Assembly (NCBI RefSeq): GCF_003201655.1 | Contig: NZ_QJJU01000022.1 | Span: forward strand, 1-64,000 | Direction of reading: 5' to 3' | Origin: Mycolicibacterium moriokaense | Lineage (GTDB): Bacteria > Actinomycetota > Actinomycetes > Mycobacteriales > Mycobacteriaceae | DNA length: 64,000 nucleotides | In this document: positions 48,860-57,141 of the stretch, one piece after another | Layout: each line of letters starts with the position of its first letter | Position numbering within the stretch: the stretch's first letter is position 1 | The notes under the pieces: model-generated | Seen by the model: only the letters and a program-made list of their open reading frames with translations | Told to the model about the DNA's origin: nothing | Databases searched by the model: none | Made by a program: the position numbers and the translations under genes

Positions 48860-50485
48860 GTGTTCGACACGACACAATCACACAGCATCCCGTCCGGTCC
48901 GCAGTGGGACCGCCGCGCCTTCCTGAAGGCGGGTGGAATCACCGTCGGCGGCATCAGCCTCGCGGCACTGATCGCCGCATGCGGAGGGGCACCAAGCGGA
49001 AGCGGCAGCGGCGGGACACTCATCTTGCGCATGCCGTTCCTCGCCGACATGCAGGTTCCCGACCCCGACATCATGTACGAGGGTGAGGGCGTCCAGGTGA
49101 TGGAATCGGCCTACGAGGGACTGGTGCGCTACAAGCCCGGCACATCGGAGTTCCTACCGAGTCTGGCGAAGTCGTGGACGATTTCGCCGGACCAACTGAC
49201 GTATACGTTCTCGCTGCAACCGAACGTGAAGTTCCACGACGGCACGATCGCCGACGCCGAAGCGTGGACCAAGAGTTTCGATCGCCGCGGGAAGATCAAC
49301 CAGGGCCCCGCCTACATGGTCGCCGGGGTCGTCAAGACCGAGGCGCCTGATCCGACGACGTTCGTCGTCACACTCAAGGAGCCCAACAACGCGTTCCTGC
49401 ACTATCTGGCATGCCCGTGGCAGCCGTTCGCGGTCAGCCCGGCCGCCGTGGCCAAGAACGCCGTCGGCGACGATATGGCGCAGGAGTGGCTGAAGACTCA
49501 CGACGCGGGCACAGGACCGTACATCTTCAAGGAGTTCATCACCGGCAGCCACTACACGCTCGAAGCCTTCCCCGACTACTGGGGCGAGAAGCCGGTGTTC
49601 AAATCGATTCGCATCGACATCACGCCGAGCGTCGCAACCCAGAAGCTGCAGCTGGATTCCGGCGCATTCGACATGGTGACAAAGGGTTTCGCGATTCCCG
49701 ACGTGCTGGCCTACGAGAAGAACACACAGTTTTCGGTCGTCAACTCCTTCGGAGGTGTCGGCGAGGCGATCTGGCTCAACCCGACCTCCGGCATCTTTGC
49801 GAACAAGGCCCTGCGCAAGGCCGTACTGACCGCGCTGGACCGCAAGTCCATCATCGACACGGCATGGGGCGGGTTGGCGAAGGTGCAGGAGGCGATGTGG
49901 CCGGAGCTCACCCTCAACCCGGCACTGGCCCCATTCCCGTCTCAGGTCGACACCGCGCCGCTCAAGGCGATCGTGCCGACACTCCCATCGAAGAAGATCG
50001 ACCTCGCGTGGAGCGCAGACGGTGGGGCGCCCCGCGGCCAGATGGCCGAGCTGATCCAGAACCAGCTAGCGGCATTCGGGCTCGACGTGACAGTGCGGCA
50101 AATGCCGGTCGCCGAGGAATTCGACCTGCCCAACCAAGCACCCGAGAAGCGGCCGGACATGCTGGTGTCGTTCCTGGGTGGCGACGCGCTACACCTGGAC
50201 ACGACATTCCGGATCCTGCTCCGCACCGGGGCCAAACCGCTGAATTTCTACCAGTATTCGAATCCCGAGCTGGACAACCTGATGGACGATGCGGTCAAGC
50301 AGGCGGACTGGGCGCAGGCAGAACAGATCTACCAGAAGTGCAGCCAGATGATCGTCGACGAGGCGATCTGGATCCCGCTCTGCATCCCGCCGAACTCCAC
50401 GATCGCGCATAGTTACGTGAGCGGCGTCGAGGACAACTCGTTCTATCCGCCGATCTTCTGGCCGCAGTCCCTCAAGCGGGCCTAG
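48860..50485 (+). CDS. Substrate-binding lipoprotein of Dpp/Opp-type ABC importer
   Basis: Encodes 541 residues from GTG 48860 (GGAGG upstream). The signal is a Tat-type lipoprotein signal: DRRAFLKAGG, then a hydrophobic run and lipobox LIAAC. SBP family 5 features: YEGLVRYKPGTSEFLPSLAKSW, YTFSLQPNVKFHDGTIADAEAW, GTGPYIFKEF and PDYWGEKP. It captures a solute (peptide, opine, nickel or chelate classes) outside the membrane. The use of Tat suggests cofactor or fast folding. It ends in CTAG shared with the convergent flavin reductase. Confidence 0.92.
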   Translation: MFDTTQSHSIPSGPQWDRRAFLKAGGITVGGISLAALIAACGGAPSGSGSGGTLILRMPFLADMQVPDPDIMYEGEGVQVMESAYEGLVRYKPGTSEFLPSLAKSWTISPDQLTYTFSLQPNVKFHDGTIADAEAWTKSFDRRGKINQGPAYMVAGVVKTEAPDPTTFVVTLKEPNNAFLHYLACPWQPFAVSPAAVAKNAVGDDMAQEWLKTHDAGTGPYIFKEFITGSHYTLEAFPDYWGEKPVFKSIRIDITPSVATQKLQLDSGAFDMVTKGFAIPDVLAYEKNTQFSVVNSFGGVGEAIWLNPTSGIFANKALRKAVLTALDRKSIIDTAWGGLAKVQEAMWPELTLNPALAPFPSQVDTAPLKAIVPTLPSKKIDLAWSADGGAPRGQMAELIQNQLAAFGLDVTVRQMPVAEEFDLPNQAPEKRPDMLVSFLGGDALHLDTTFRILLRTGAKPLNFYQYSNPELDNLMDDAVKQADWAQAEQIYQKCSQMIVDEAIWIPLCIPPNSTIAHSYVSGVEDNSFYPPIFWPQSLKRA

Positions 50486-50982
50486 ACCGCGGGGGCCAGC
50501 TCGCGAAAGTTGCTGCGATGGAAGACCATCGGGGCGACGTCGGGATACATCGCCAATGAGACGATCTGCAGCACGACGATCTCATGGTCGCCTGCCTCGA
50601 CTCGCTTGTAGGGGGCGCACTCCAGCCACAGCGTTGCGCCGTGCACGAATACTGCGCCGCTGTCGGTCGCCATCCAGTCAACGCCACTGAACCGGTCACC
50701 GGTCTTGGATGCGAGCGCACGCGCAACGGGCGCGTGGTCCCCGGCCAGCACGGAAAGCCCAAGCCGTTCGAGCCGCGCTAGTTTCGGCCAAGTGGTTGAC
50801 GTATTGGCCACACACACCGACACCAGTGTCGGGTCGAGCGAAACCGAGGTGAAGGAACTCGCTGCCATCCCCTCGGCGACACCGTCGAGTAGGCCGCAGA
50901 AGGCGGTTACCCCGCTGGGGAAACAGCCGAAGGCCTCCCGCAACAGGGCCTGGTCGAACTGCTCGCTTACCGCGACGATCAT
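50482..50982 (-). CDS. Flavin reductase, HpaC/NtaB type
   Basis: Encodes 166 residues from ATG 50982, which overlaps the upstream gene by four bases (ATGA). The flavin-reductase-like split barrel shows LREAFGCFPSGVTAFCG, EGMAASSFTSVSLDPTLVSVCV and a basic-acidic end RVEAGDHEIVVLQI. It reduces FMN with NAD(P)H and supplies free FMNH2 for two-component monooxygenases such as the four in this island. The second flavin reductase gene lies directly upstream in the same direction. Short C-terminus. Confidence 0.9.
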   Translation of the reverse strand: MIVAVSEQFDQALLREAFGCFPSGVTAFCGLLDGVAEGMAASSFTSVSLDPTLVSVCVANTSTTWPKLARLERLGLSVLAGDHAPVARALASKTGDRFSGVDWMATDSGAVFVHGATLWLECAPYKRVEAGDHEIVVLQIVSLAMYPDVAPMVFHRSNFRELAPAV

Positions 50983-51464
50983 GACGACACCGCCGGGACG
51001 AACCGCCGAGCGACCGTGAGCCACTTCTCCAGATCCTCAGACGTCTCGTAGTCAGAGTCGAGCAGATACAGACTTGGCGCCGGACAGCTGGCGCCGATCT
51101 CGACAAGGACTGGGCGCAGGGACAACTCGGGTGCAAGAGCGTGTGTGTACGACCCGCCGAGCATGAGCGCAAACGTCGTGACCTGACCGAGTTCGCCTGC
51201 CCCGAACTGGTCGAGGAACAACTTCAGCAGTCCGGTGTAGGTGGCCTTGAACGTCGGAGACGCCACTATCAGCGAGTCGGCGCCCTTCACGATCGCCTTG
51301 GCCTCGGCGACCTTGGGATCGCCCCACCCGAGCAGGCCTGCGCCAAGGTCGACGACGTCGATAACGTGTTGAGGCGCAACACCGGTCAGCTTCTCGGCGA
51401 CCAACTCGGCCGCGGCCCTGGTCCGCGACATCGGCTTGGGATTTCCTACGACGACGACAGTCAT
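50979..51464 (-). CDS. NAD(P)H-dependent FMN reductase, flavodoxin-fold (SsuE/EmoB-like)
   Basis: Encodes 161 residues from ATG 51464: MTVVVVGNPKPMSRT gives the FMN phosphate-binding loop, VKGADSLIVASPTFKATYTGLLKLFLDQF is the flavodoxin-like segment, and the closing part ends LLDSDYETSEDLEKW. EmoB and SsuE-type reductases share this fold and supply FMNH2 to EDTA or alkanesulfonate monooxygenases. Two unlike reductases in one operon is unusual. The minus-strand operon is divergent from the ABC ATPase gene, with a 28-bp palindrome between. Confidence 0.9.
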   Translation of the reverse strand: MTVVVVGNPKPMSRTRAAAELVAEKLTGVAPQHVIDVVDLGAGLLGWGDPKVAEAKAIVKGADSLIVASPTFKATYTGLLKLFLDQFGAGELGQVTTFALMLGGSYTHALAPELSLRPVLVEIGASCPAPSLYLLDSDYETSEDLEKWLTVARRFVPAVSS

Positions 51465-51601
51465 GCCTGCAGTCAACAAGGCGAGGATTTCCCAGTCTCC
51501 GCTCGGGGGTAACGCTTTTATTGCGCCGCGGGACAACGCGAGGGTATCAGCAGTCACACCTGCCACCTACGCACCGCGGAGCGGTCATGGTCCCCGCGAG
51601 A

Positions 51602-51629
51602 AACGTGATATCGCATGCGATATCACGTT
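51602..51629. promoter_or_regulatory. Perfect 28-bp palindrome (candidate operator)
   Basis: The left half AACGTGATATCGCA (51602-51615) is followed with no gap by its exact reverse complement (51616-51629). It lies in the 351-bp divergent region between the two flavin reductase genes (minus) and the ABC ATPase (plus), 137 bp from the former start. A perfect even palindrome of this length is not expected by chance. A GntR-type regulator is encoded in the same island. Confidence 0.85.
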
Positions 51630-51761
51630 CGAAGAGATCCACATCCCCAACCCGTCCAGGCCCCTATACACGTCGCCGAGGTGGCACCCATCACTCCGAG
51701 GGAATCGGCGCAATCTCGTGGACACAGTTGCGACGTGACTCTGTCATCCATGGCGGTTTTG

Positions 51762-51799
51762 CTGTGGCTATCCCACACCGCTGTGGCAGTCCCACACCG
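51762..51799. promoter_or_regulatory. Tandem 19-bp repeats, each with TGTGG/CCACA palindrome
   Basis: Repeat A (51762-51780) is CTGTGGCTATCCCACACCG and repeat B (51781-51799) is CTGTGGCAGTCCCACACCG, differing at two bases. Each contains an inverted repeat TGTGG-N5-CCACA. They abut head to tail and end 16 bp before the ABC ATPase ATG, so bound protein would block initiation or translation. A different motif from the 28-bp palindrome nearby. Confidence 0.8.
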
Positions 51800-51815
51800 G
51801 AACCGAGGGTTTCCC

Positions 51816-53813
51816 ATGAGCGTTACCGCGAACGACATCGTGCAGCTGGGCCTGACGACCGGTCACGATGAGAAGGCGCCCCGCGCGAAGGTGCACGATT
51901 TGCGCGTCACGTTCGATCGTCGCGGCGTGCCGTTGCACGCGCTGCGAGGCGTCAGCATGGAAGTCCAGCCCGGCGAGGTTCTCGCTCTGGTTGGGGAGTC
52001 CGGATCCGGCAAGAGCGTGATGGGCCTTGCACTGCTCGGTCTGCTCGCAGGCGAGCCCGCGCCCACCATCAGTGGCAGGGCGGAGGTCTGTGGCATCGAC
52101 ATGGTCGCCGCAACAGGAGATGAGCGGCGCCGAGTGCGAAAGGCCCACCTGGGCGCGGTGTTTCAGGACCCGATGACCTCGCTGGACCCGACCATGCGGG
52201 TGGGCAGGCAAGTGAGTGAGGCGACAGGAGACTCCGAAGAGGCCAGGCGGCTGCTCGATCTCGTGGGAGTGCCGGACCCGAAGCGACGGATGAAGGCCTT
52301 TCCGCACGAGCTTTCCGGAGGACTAAGGCAACGCGTGATGATCGCGATGGCAGTTGCAGGCAAGCCGGATCTCGTCATCGCCGACGAACCCACGACGGCC
52401 CTCGACGTCACCGTGCAGGCGCAGGTGTTGGGCCTTCTCCGCGACCTATGCGACGAGCTGGGCACATCTTTCATCGTCGTCACCCACGACATCGGGGTGG
52501 CGTCCCAGATCGCCGACCGCGTCGCTGTGATGTACGGCGGCCGGGTGGCCGAGCTGGGCTCGATGGACGAGGTGCTGCGGGCCCCGTCGCACCCGTACAC
52601 GGTCGGCTTGCTGAACTCGCGGCTGGATCTGGACCTACCACTCGGCCGCGCGATTCACGCGCTTCCGGGTCAGCCGCCCGACCCGCGAGAGCACCCGAAG
52701 GGATGTGCGTTTTCGCCGCGATGTCCGTCTGCGATCTCCGCGTGTTCAGACGCGCTGCCAGAGCCGGTTCCCGTGGCGACTCATTCCGGCCTGGCGGCCT
52801 GCATCGTCGAAAACGCGACGGCCAAGGCAGGGAGTCGGAAAGACACACCCCTGTTCCGGCCGATGATCGAGCTGGACGAAAGCCGACCAGCGTTGCAGAT
52901 CAACGGAATTGACAAACGCTTTCCGGTACGGCGCGGCTTTGCCAAACGTGACAGCCTGCACGCGCTGCGTCATGTCATCCTCGACGTCGGCCCTGGCGAG
53001 TCCATCGCCGTGGTAGGCGAATCCGGCTCGGGCAAGTCAACCCTGCTGCGCGTGGTGGCCGGCCTGATGGAGCCGGAAGGCGGGACGGTCAACTACGTCG
53101 GTTCGCGACCGCAGATGGTGTTTCAGGATGCGGGCGCGTCGCTCACGCCGTGGATGACGGTGGGGGAGATCGTCGGCGAGCGGCTGCTGAAGACGACGGG
53201 CCGCTCCGAGCGTCGCGACCGCGTCGAGCAAGCCCTTCGCCAAGTCGGGCTGCCGCCGGACGTCGCTGCCGTGAAGGCGACCAGCCTGTCAGGTGGTCAG
53301 CGTCAGCGCGTCGCTCTTGCCCGCGCGATCATCGTGCCCCCGCGCCTGCTGTTGTGCGACGAACCGACGTCGGCGCTCGACGCGTCGCTGGCTGCGTCGG
53401 TGCTCAACCTCCTGCAGGAACTGCGCCGCGAGCTCGGGATGGCCGTCATGTTCGTTACGCACGACCTTGCCGCAGCGCGGTTCATCTCAGATCGGATCGC
53501 GGTCATGTACCTCGGCCAGATCGTCGAGGTCGCGCCGACCGAGGAACTCATCAACAACCCGCAACACCCGTATACGAAGGCGCTTCTCGCCGCGGTTCCG
53601 ACACCGGGAACCGAGCCGGTGCGGCTGCCCGGCGAAGCCGCCAGCCCGCTGGCGATTCCGACCGGTTGCGCGTTCCATCCCCGGTGCGCAGAACGGGTGG
53701 ATGGGTGCGCCACTGCCGTTCCGACGCTGGTCTCCACCGACGGTACGAGCCTGCACCTGGCGTCCTGCCTTCTGATAGCGACCGAAGAGCCGTCGGCCGG
53801 TCAGGTGGCGTAA
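51816..53813 (+). CDS. Dual-domain ABC ATPase of Dpp/Opp-type importer
   Basis: Encodes 665 residues from ATG 51816 (GAGGG upstream). Two full ATPase domains in one chain (DppD-DppF fused): Walker A GESGSGKS at about 67 and again at about 402, signatures LSGGLRQR and LSGGQRQR, Walker B DLVIADEP and LLLCDEP. Each half ends with the oligopeptide-type CAFSPRCPSAISAC and CAFHPRCAERVDGC motifs. It energises the importer formed with the two permeases at 55218-57091 and the binding protein at 48860. The monooxygenase copy 2 lies between it and the permeases. Confidence 0.94.
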   Translation: MSVTANDIVQLGLTTGHDEKAPRAKVHDLRVTFDRRGVPLHALRGVSMEVQPGEVLALVGESGSGKSVMGLALLGLLAGEPAPTISGRAEVCGIDMVAATGDERRRVRKAHLGAVFQDPMTSLDPTMRVGRQVSEATGDSEEARRLLDLVGVPDPKRRMKAFPHELSGGLRQRVMIAMAVAGKPDLVIADEPTTALDVTVQAQVLGLLRDLCDELGTSFIVVTHDIGVASQIADRVAVMYGGRVAELGSMDEVLRAPSHPYTVGLLNSRLDLDLPLGRAIHALPGQPPDPREHPKGCAFSPRCPSAISACSDALPEPVPVATHSGLAACIVENATAKAGSRKDTPLFRPMIELDESRPALQINGIDKRFPVRRGFAKRDSLHALRHVILDVGPGESIAVVGESGSGKSTLLRVVAGLMEPEGGTVNYVGSRPQMVFQDAGASLTPWMTVGEIVGERLLKTTGRSERRDRVEQALRQVGLPPDVAAVKATSLSGGQRQRVALARAIIVPPRLLLCDEPTSALDASLAASVLNLLQELRRELGMAVMFVTHDLAAARFISDRIAVMYLGQIVEVAPTEELINNPQHPYTKALLAAVPTPGTEPVRLPGEAASPLAIPTGCAFHPRCAERVDGCATAVPTLVSTDGTSLHLASCLLIATEEPSAGQVA

Positions 53814-53875
53814 TGCCGTTGCCACGGAGGCGAATCCGATGAGACATAGTCCGGGCCTTTGATGAGGAGATGGAG

Positions 53876-55192
53876 ATGACGAAGAAGTTCCACCTGGGCT
53901 GGTTCATGAATTTCATTCCCCCGGAATGGGATACACCGTGGGCCTCGCCGGATGTGGCGAACTGGCCAAACGGCCGGTTCTACGTCGACATGGCGAAGAG
54001 TATGGAACGGGCCTGCTTCGACTACATCATGATCGAGGACACGGTGATGGTGGCCGACTCCTACGGCGCCACAATGGAGGGTTCGCTGAAGAACTCGGTG
54101 TTCGCGCCGAAGCACGATCCAATCCCGTTGGCGGTGTTGATCGCGGCGAACACGTCGAAATTGGGTGTGGTGGCGACGATGTCGACATCGTTTTACCCGC
54201 CGTATCTGTTGGCCCGGCTGGCCTCGACGGTGGACTCGATCGCCGAGGGCCGGTTCGGCTGGAACATCGTGTCGTCGGCCGAGGACAGGGCCGCGCAGAA
54301 CTTCGGCCTCGACGCGCTGCCCGAGCACGACGAGCGCTACAACGTCGCCGACGAGTACTACGACCTTGTCTGCGAACTGTGGGACTCGTGGGACGAAGAC
54401 GCCGTGGTGATGGACCACGAGACCCATACGTACGCGGATTTCAAGAAGGTCCGCACCATCGACTTCGTCGGCAAGTACTTCAAGTCGCGGGGGCCTCTCA
54501 ACACGGTGCCGTCGCCGCAACACAAGCCGACGATCCTGCAGGCAGGAGCCTCCCCGCGGGGCCGGGCCTTCGCGGCCAGGGCCGCCGACGCGATCGTCGC
54601 TGTCGGCACCGGCACGGAAGGTATGAAGTCCTACCGCGACGACATCCGGGCCCGTGCCAAGGCGGCCGGCCGCGACCCCGACGACGTCAAGCTCATGTTC
54701 TGCGTGTCACCGGTGGTCGCGGCAAGCGAGGCGGAGGCAAGGGCGCAGGTTGACCGTCTAACTGCGCTCGACAGCTACATCGAGAAGCAGCTCGCCGGAA
54801 TCTCGTCGAACACCGAGATCGATTTCAAGGAGTTCGACTGGGACAAGCCACTTCCCGAGGGTCTGACCACGAATGGGGAGCGGGGCTCGCTTGAGCACTT
54901 TATGCGCGGCGATGGAAGCCCGGGGCCAAAGACGTTGCGGCAGCTTGCCATCGACTGGGCCACCACCGGAGTCGAGTTCATCGGAACACCCGAGCAGGTC
55001 GCTCGCAAGATGGGCGAGACGATGGAAGAGATTGGTGGTGACGGCTTCCTGATCATGAAGCCGGGCTGGGACCTGAACCGCAACTACATCTCGTCGATCA
55101 CCGACGGATTGGTGCCCGAGCTGCAGCGGCTTGGCCTGACCCGCCGCGAATACACACAGTCGACGCTGCGGCAGACGCTGCGCGAGTTTTAA
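53876..55192 (+). CDS. FMNH2-dependent monooxygenase, NtaA/SnaA family (copy 2)
   Basis: Encodes 438 residues from ATG 53876, because GAGGAG ends at 53869 (6 nt); ATG 53870 is too close. KFHLGWFMNFIPPEWD is the family start. Further: YIMIEDTVMVADSYG, TMSTSFYPPYLLARLAS, GRFGWNIVSSAEDRAAQNFGL, SRGPLNTVPSPQHKPTILQAGASPRGRAFAA and FIGTPEQVARKMGETMEEIGGDGFLIM. Sits between ATPase and permease genes of the importer in one plus-strand run, so it is likely to act on the imported compound. Close in plan to copies 3 and 4. Confidence 0.93.
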   Translation: MTKKFHLGWFMNFIPPEWDTPWASPDVANWPNGRFYVDMAKSMERACFDYIMIEDTVMVADSYGATMEGSLKNSVFAPKHDPIPLAVLIAANTSKLGVVATMSTSFYPPYLLARLASTVDSIAEGRFGWNIVSSAEDRAAQNFGLDALPEHDERYNVADEYYDLVCELWDSWDEDAVVMDHETHTYADFKKVRTIDFVGKYFKSRGPLNTVPSPQHKPTILQAGASPRGRAFAARAADAIVAVGTGTEGMKSYRDDIRARAKAAGRDPDDVKLMFCVSPVVAASEAEARAQVDRLTALDSYIEKQLAGISSNTEIDFKEFDWDKPLPEGLTTNGERGSLEHFMRGDGSPGPKTLRQLAIDWATTGVEFIGTPEQVARKMGETMEEIGGDGFLIMKPGWDLNRNYISSITDGLVPELQRLGLTRREYTQSTLRQTLREF

Positions 55193-55217
55193 CAACAAGA
55201 CACACGAGGAGACGTCA

Positions 55218-56096
55218 ATGGCGGTCGCGGAATACTACATACCCGCACCACTGATGCGCTATCGGAGCCGCGTCGGGTTTTCGGTGCGGCAGTACTTTCA
55301 GGGCACCTCAGTGCCCAGCTACGTCTCGTTTGGTGCGTTGGGCGCGGTGTTCTTCGTCGCGATCTTCGCCCGCCAGATCGCACCCTACGATCCGCTGGCC
55401 GCGGTGGGCCAGCCGATGGCAGCACCGAGCGCGGCCAACCTGCTCGGCACCGACACCGTCGGGCGCGACGTCCTCAGCCGGGTGCTGGCAGGCATGCAGA
55501 CCAGTTGGTTCGGCGCCCTGGCCGTCGTGGCGTTCGGGGTTGTCTTCGGCGGGCTGATCGGGCTCATCGCGGGGGCGTGTGGCGGCTGGTTCGACGCCGT
55601 CCTCATGCGCGTGACCGACGCCTTCCTCGCGCTGCCAGGGCCGATCCTCGCGCTGGCCGTGGTCGCGGCGCTCGGGCGGTCCTACACCCACACGCTGATC
55701 GGCGTGGCGATCGTGTGGTGGCCGCTGTATACGCGCATCGTGCGGGCGGAGGTGCGAAGGCTGAGGGCCTCGCCGCATATGGAAGCCGCACGGGTGGGCG
55801 GCGCAAGCTGGTGGCGGCTGATGTATCGCCACCTACTGCCGGGGGCGGTGCCCGTCACGATCGTCACCGCGAGCCTGGACATCGCCGCACTGGTGCTGAT
55901 GGTGGCGGGCCTGTCGTTCCTCGGACTCGGGGCACCGCAGCCCGCTCCCGAACTCGGCTCGATGAGCGCTCAGGGCGTCACCTACATCTTCAGCGCATGG
56001 TGGATTCCGATCATGCCCGCCCTCGCCGTGGCAGTCATCGCGGTCGTCGCCAACTTCGCGGGCGACGCGATCCGTGACCGGATCCGCGACCGCTGA
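55218..56096 (+). CDS. ABC importer permease, DppC-type
   Basis: Encodes 292 residues; GAGGAG precedes ATG 55218. About six TM helices. The N-terminal OppC region has IAPYDPLAAV and NLLGTDTVGRDVLSRVLAG, typical of DppC/OppC. The ATPase-coupling EAA loop reads EAARVGGASWWRLMYRHLLPGA. Permease order is C then B, the reverse of the usual dpp operon. Its stop overlaps the start of the next gene (TGATG). Confidence 0.92.
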   Translation: MAVAEYYIPAPLMRYRSRVGFSVRQYFQGTSVPSYVSFGALGAVFFVAIFARQIAPYDPLAAVGQPMAAPSAANLLGTDTVGRDVLSRVLAGMQTSWFGALAVVAFGVVFGGLIGLIAGACGGWFDAVLMRVTDAFLALPGPILALAVVAALGRSYTHTLIGVAIVWWPLYTRIVRAEVRRLRASPHMEAARVGGASWWRLMYRHLLPGAVPVTIVTASLDIAALVLMVAGLSFLGLGAPQPAPELGSMSAQGVTYIFSAWWIPIMPALAVAVIAVVANFAGDAIRDRIRDR

Positions 56097-57091
56097 TGCT
56101 GACCGTCCTGCCGCGGCGCCTGCTTGGTGCGATCCCGGTCCTGATCGTTCTCGTCCTCGCCGTGTTCACGCTTCAGAAGGTGGCGCCTGTCGACCCCGTC
56201 GCCGCGCTTGTCGGCGCGAAGGCCTCGCCCGAGGTCTACGAGGCGGCGCGTCATCAGCTTGGCCTGGATCAGTCGTTGCCGCTGCAGTTTTGGCACTACC
56301 TGACGCATGCGGTGAAGGGGGATCTCGGCCAGTCGAGTGTGACCCGCACACCCGTTCTCTCTGACCTCACGCAGTTCCTGCCTGTCACGCTCGAGTTGCT
56401 CTTTGTGGCGCTGATCTTCACGGTGATCATCGGCTTCTTCATGGGTCTGGCCACCGCACAGGGCTGGCGAGGGTCCGGGGTGCTGCGCGTCATGATGGTG
56501 TCCGGCGCGTCGGTGCCGGTCTTTTTGGCCTGTCTGCTCGGAATGCTGGTGTTCTACCGCTGGCTGAACATTCTGCCGGTCACAGATCAAACGTCCTTCG
56601 TGGACGCCCCCACCGGCCCGACGCACTTCCTTCTCATCGACAGCTTGCTGGCCGGGCGGCCTGAAGTGTTCTTCGACGACCTGTATCACCTTGTGCTGCC
56701 CGCCTTTTGCCTGGCGTTGACACCGGCAGCGGCCGTGGGACGGGTGCTGCGCAGCAGCCTCGAGGCGACACAGCGCGCCGACCATACGCGCACCGCCCGA
56801 GCTAAAGGCTTGGGGGAGAAGCGGATCCTCATCGTGCATTCCCTTCGCAACTCCGTCGGTCCGGTGTTCGCGTTGATCGGGCTGCAGCTCGCAGTGATGG
56901 TCGGCAACTGCATTCTGGTCGAGTTGATCTTCGCCCGGCCGGGTATCGGGCTGTACATATCGCGGGCGATCGACAAGGCCGATTTCAATGCGATCGCAGG
57001 GGTGACGCTGGCCGTCGGCCTGCTCTACGTGCTGACCAACATCGCCGTCGACTTCATGCAGTCGATCGCCGATCCGCGAGTCGCACTCTGA
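56096..57091 (+). CDS. ABC importer permease, DppB-type
   Basis: Encodes 331 residues, coupled by TGATG to the DppC gene. DppB/OppB start LPRRLLGAIPVLIVLVLAVFTLQ, then PVDPVAALVG, LGLDQSLPLQFWHYLTHAVKGDLGQS, and the EAA loop TRTARAKGLGEKRILIVHSLRNSVGPV, ending AIDKADFNAIAGVTLAVGLLYVLTNIAVD. With DppC and the fused ATPase it completes a full importer in this island. Confidence 0.93.
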   Translation: MLTVLPRRLLGAIPVLIVLVLAVFTLQKVAPVDPVAALVGAKASPEVYEAARHQLGLDQSLPLQFWHYLTHAVKGDLGQSSVTRTPVLSDLTQFLPVTLELLFVALIFTVIIGFFMGLATAQGWRGSGVLRVMMVSGASVPVFLACLLGMLVFYRWLNILPVTDQTSFVDAPTGPTHFLLIDSLLAGRPEVFFDDLYHLVLPAFCLALTPAAAVGRVLRSSLEATQRADHTRTARAKGLGEKRILIVHSLRNSVGPVFALIGLQLAVMVGNCILVELIFARPGIGLYISRAIDKADFNAIAGVTLAVGLLYVLTNIAVDFMQSIADPRVAL

Positions 57092-57141
57092 GGGGCGAGC
57101 AGCTGGGCGGTTCCCTGCCTTGGCTGCTGATCAGCTCGTGG

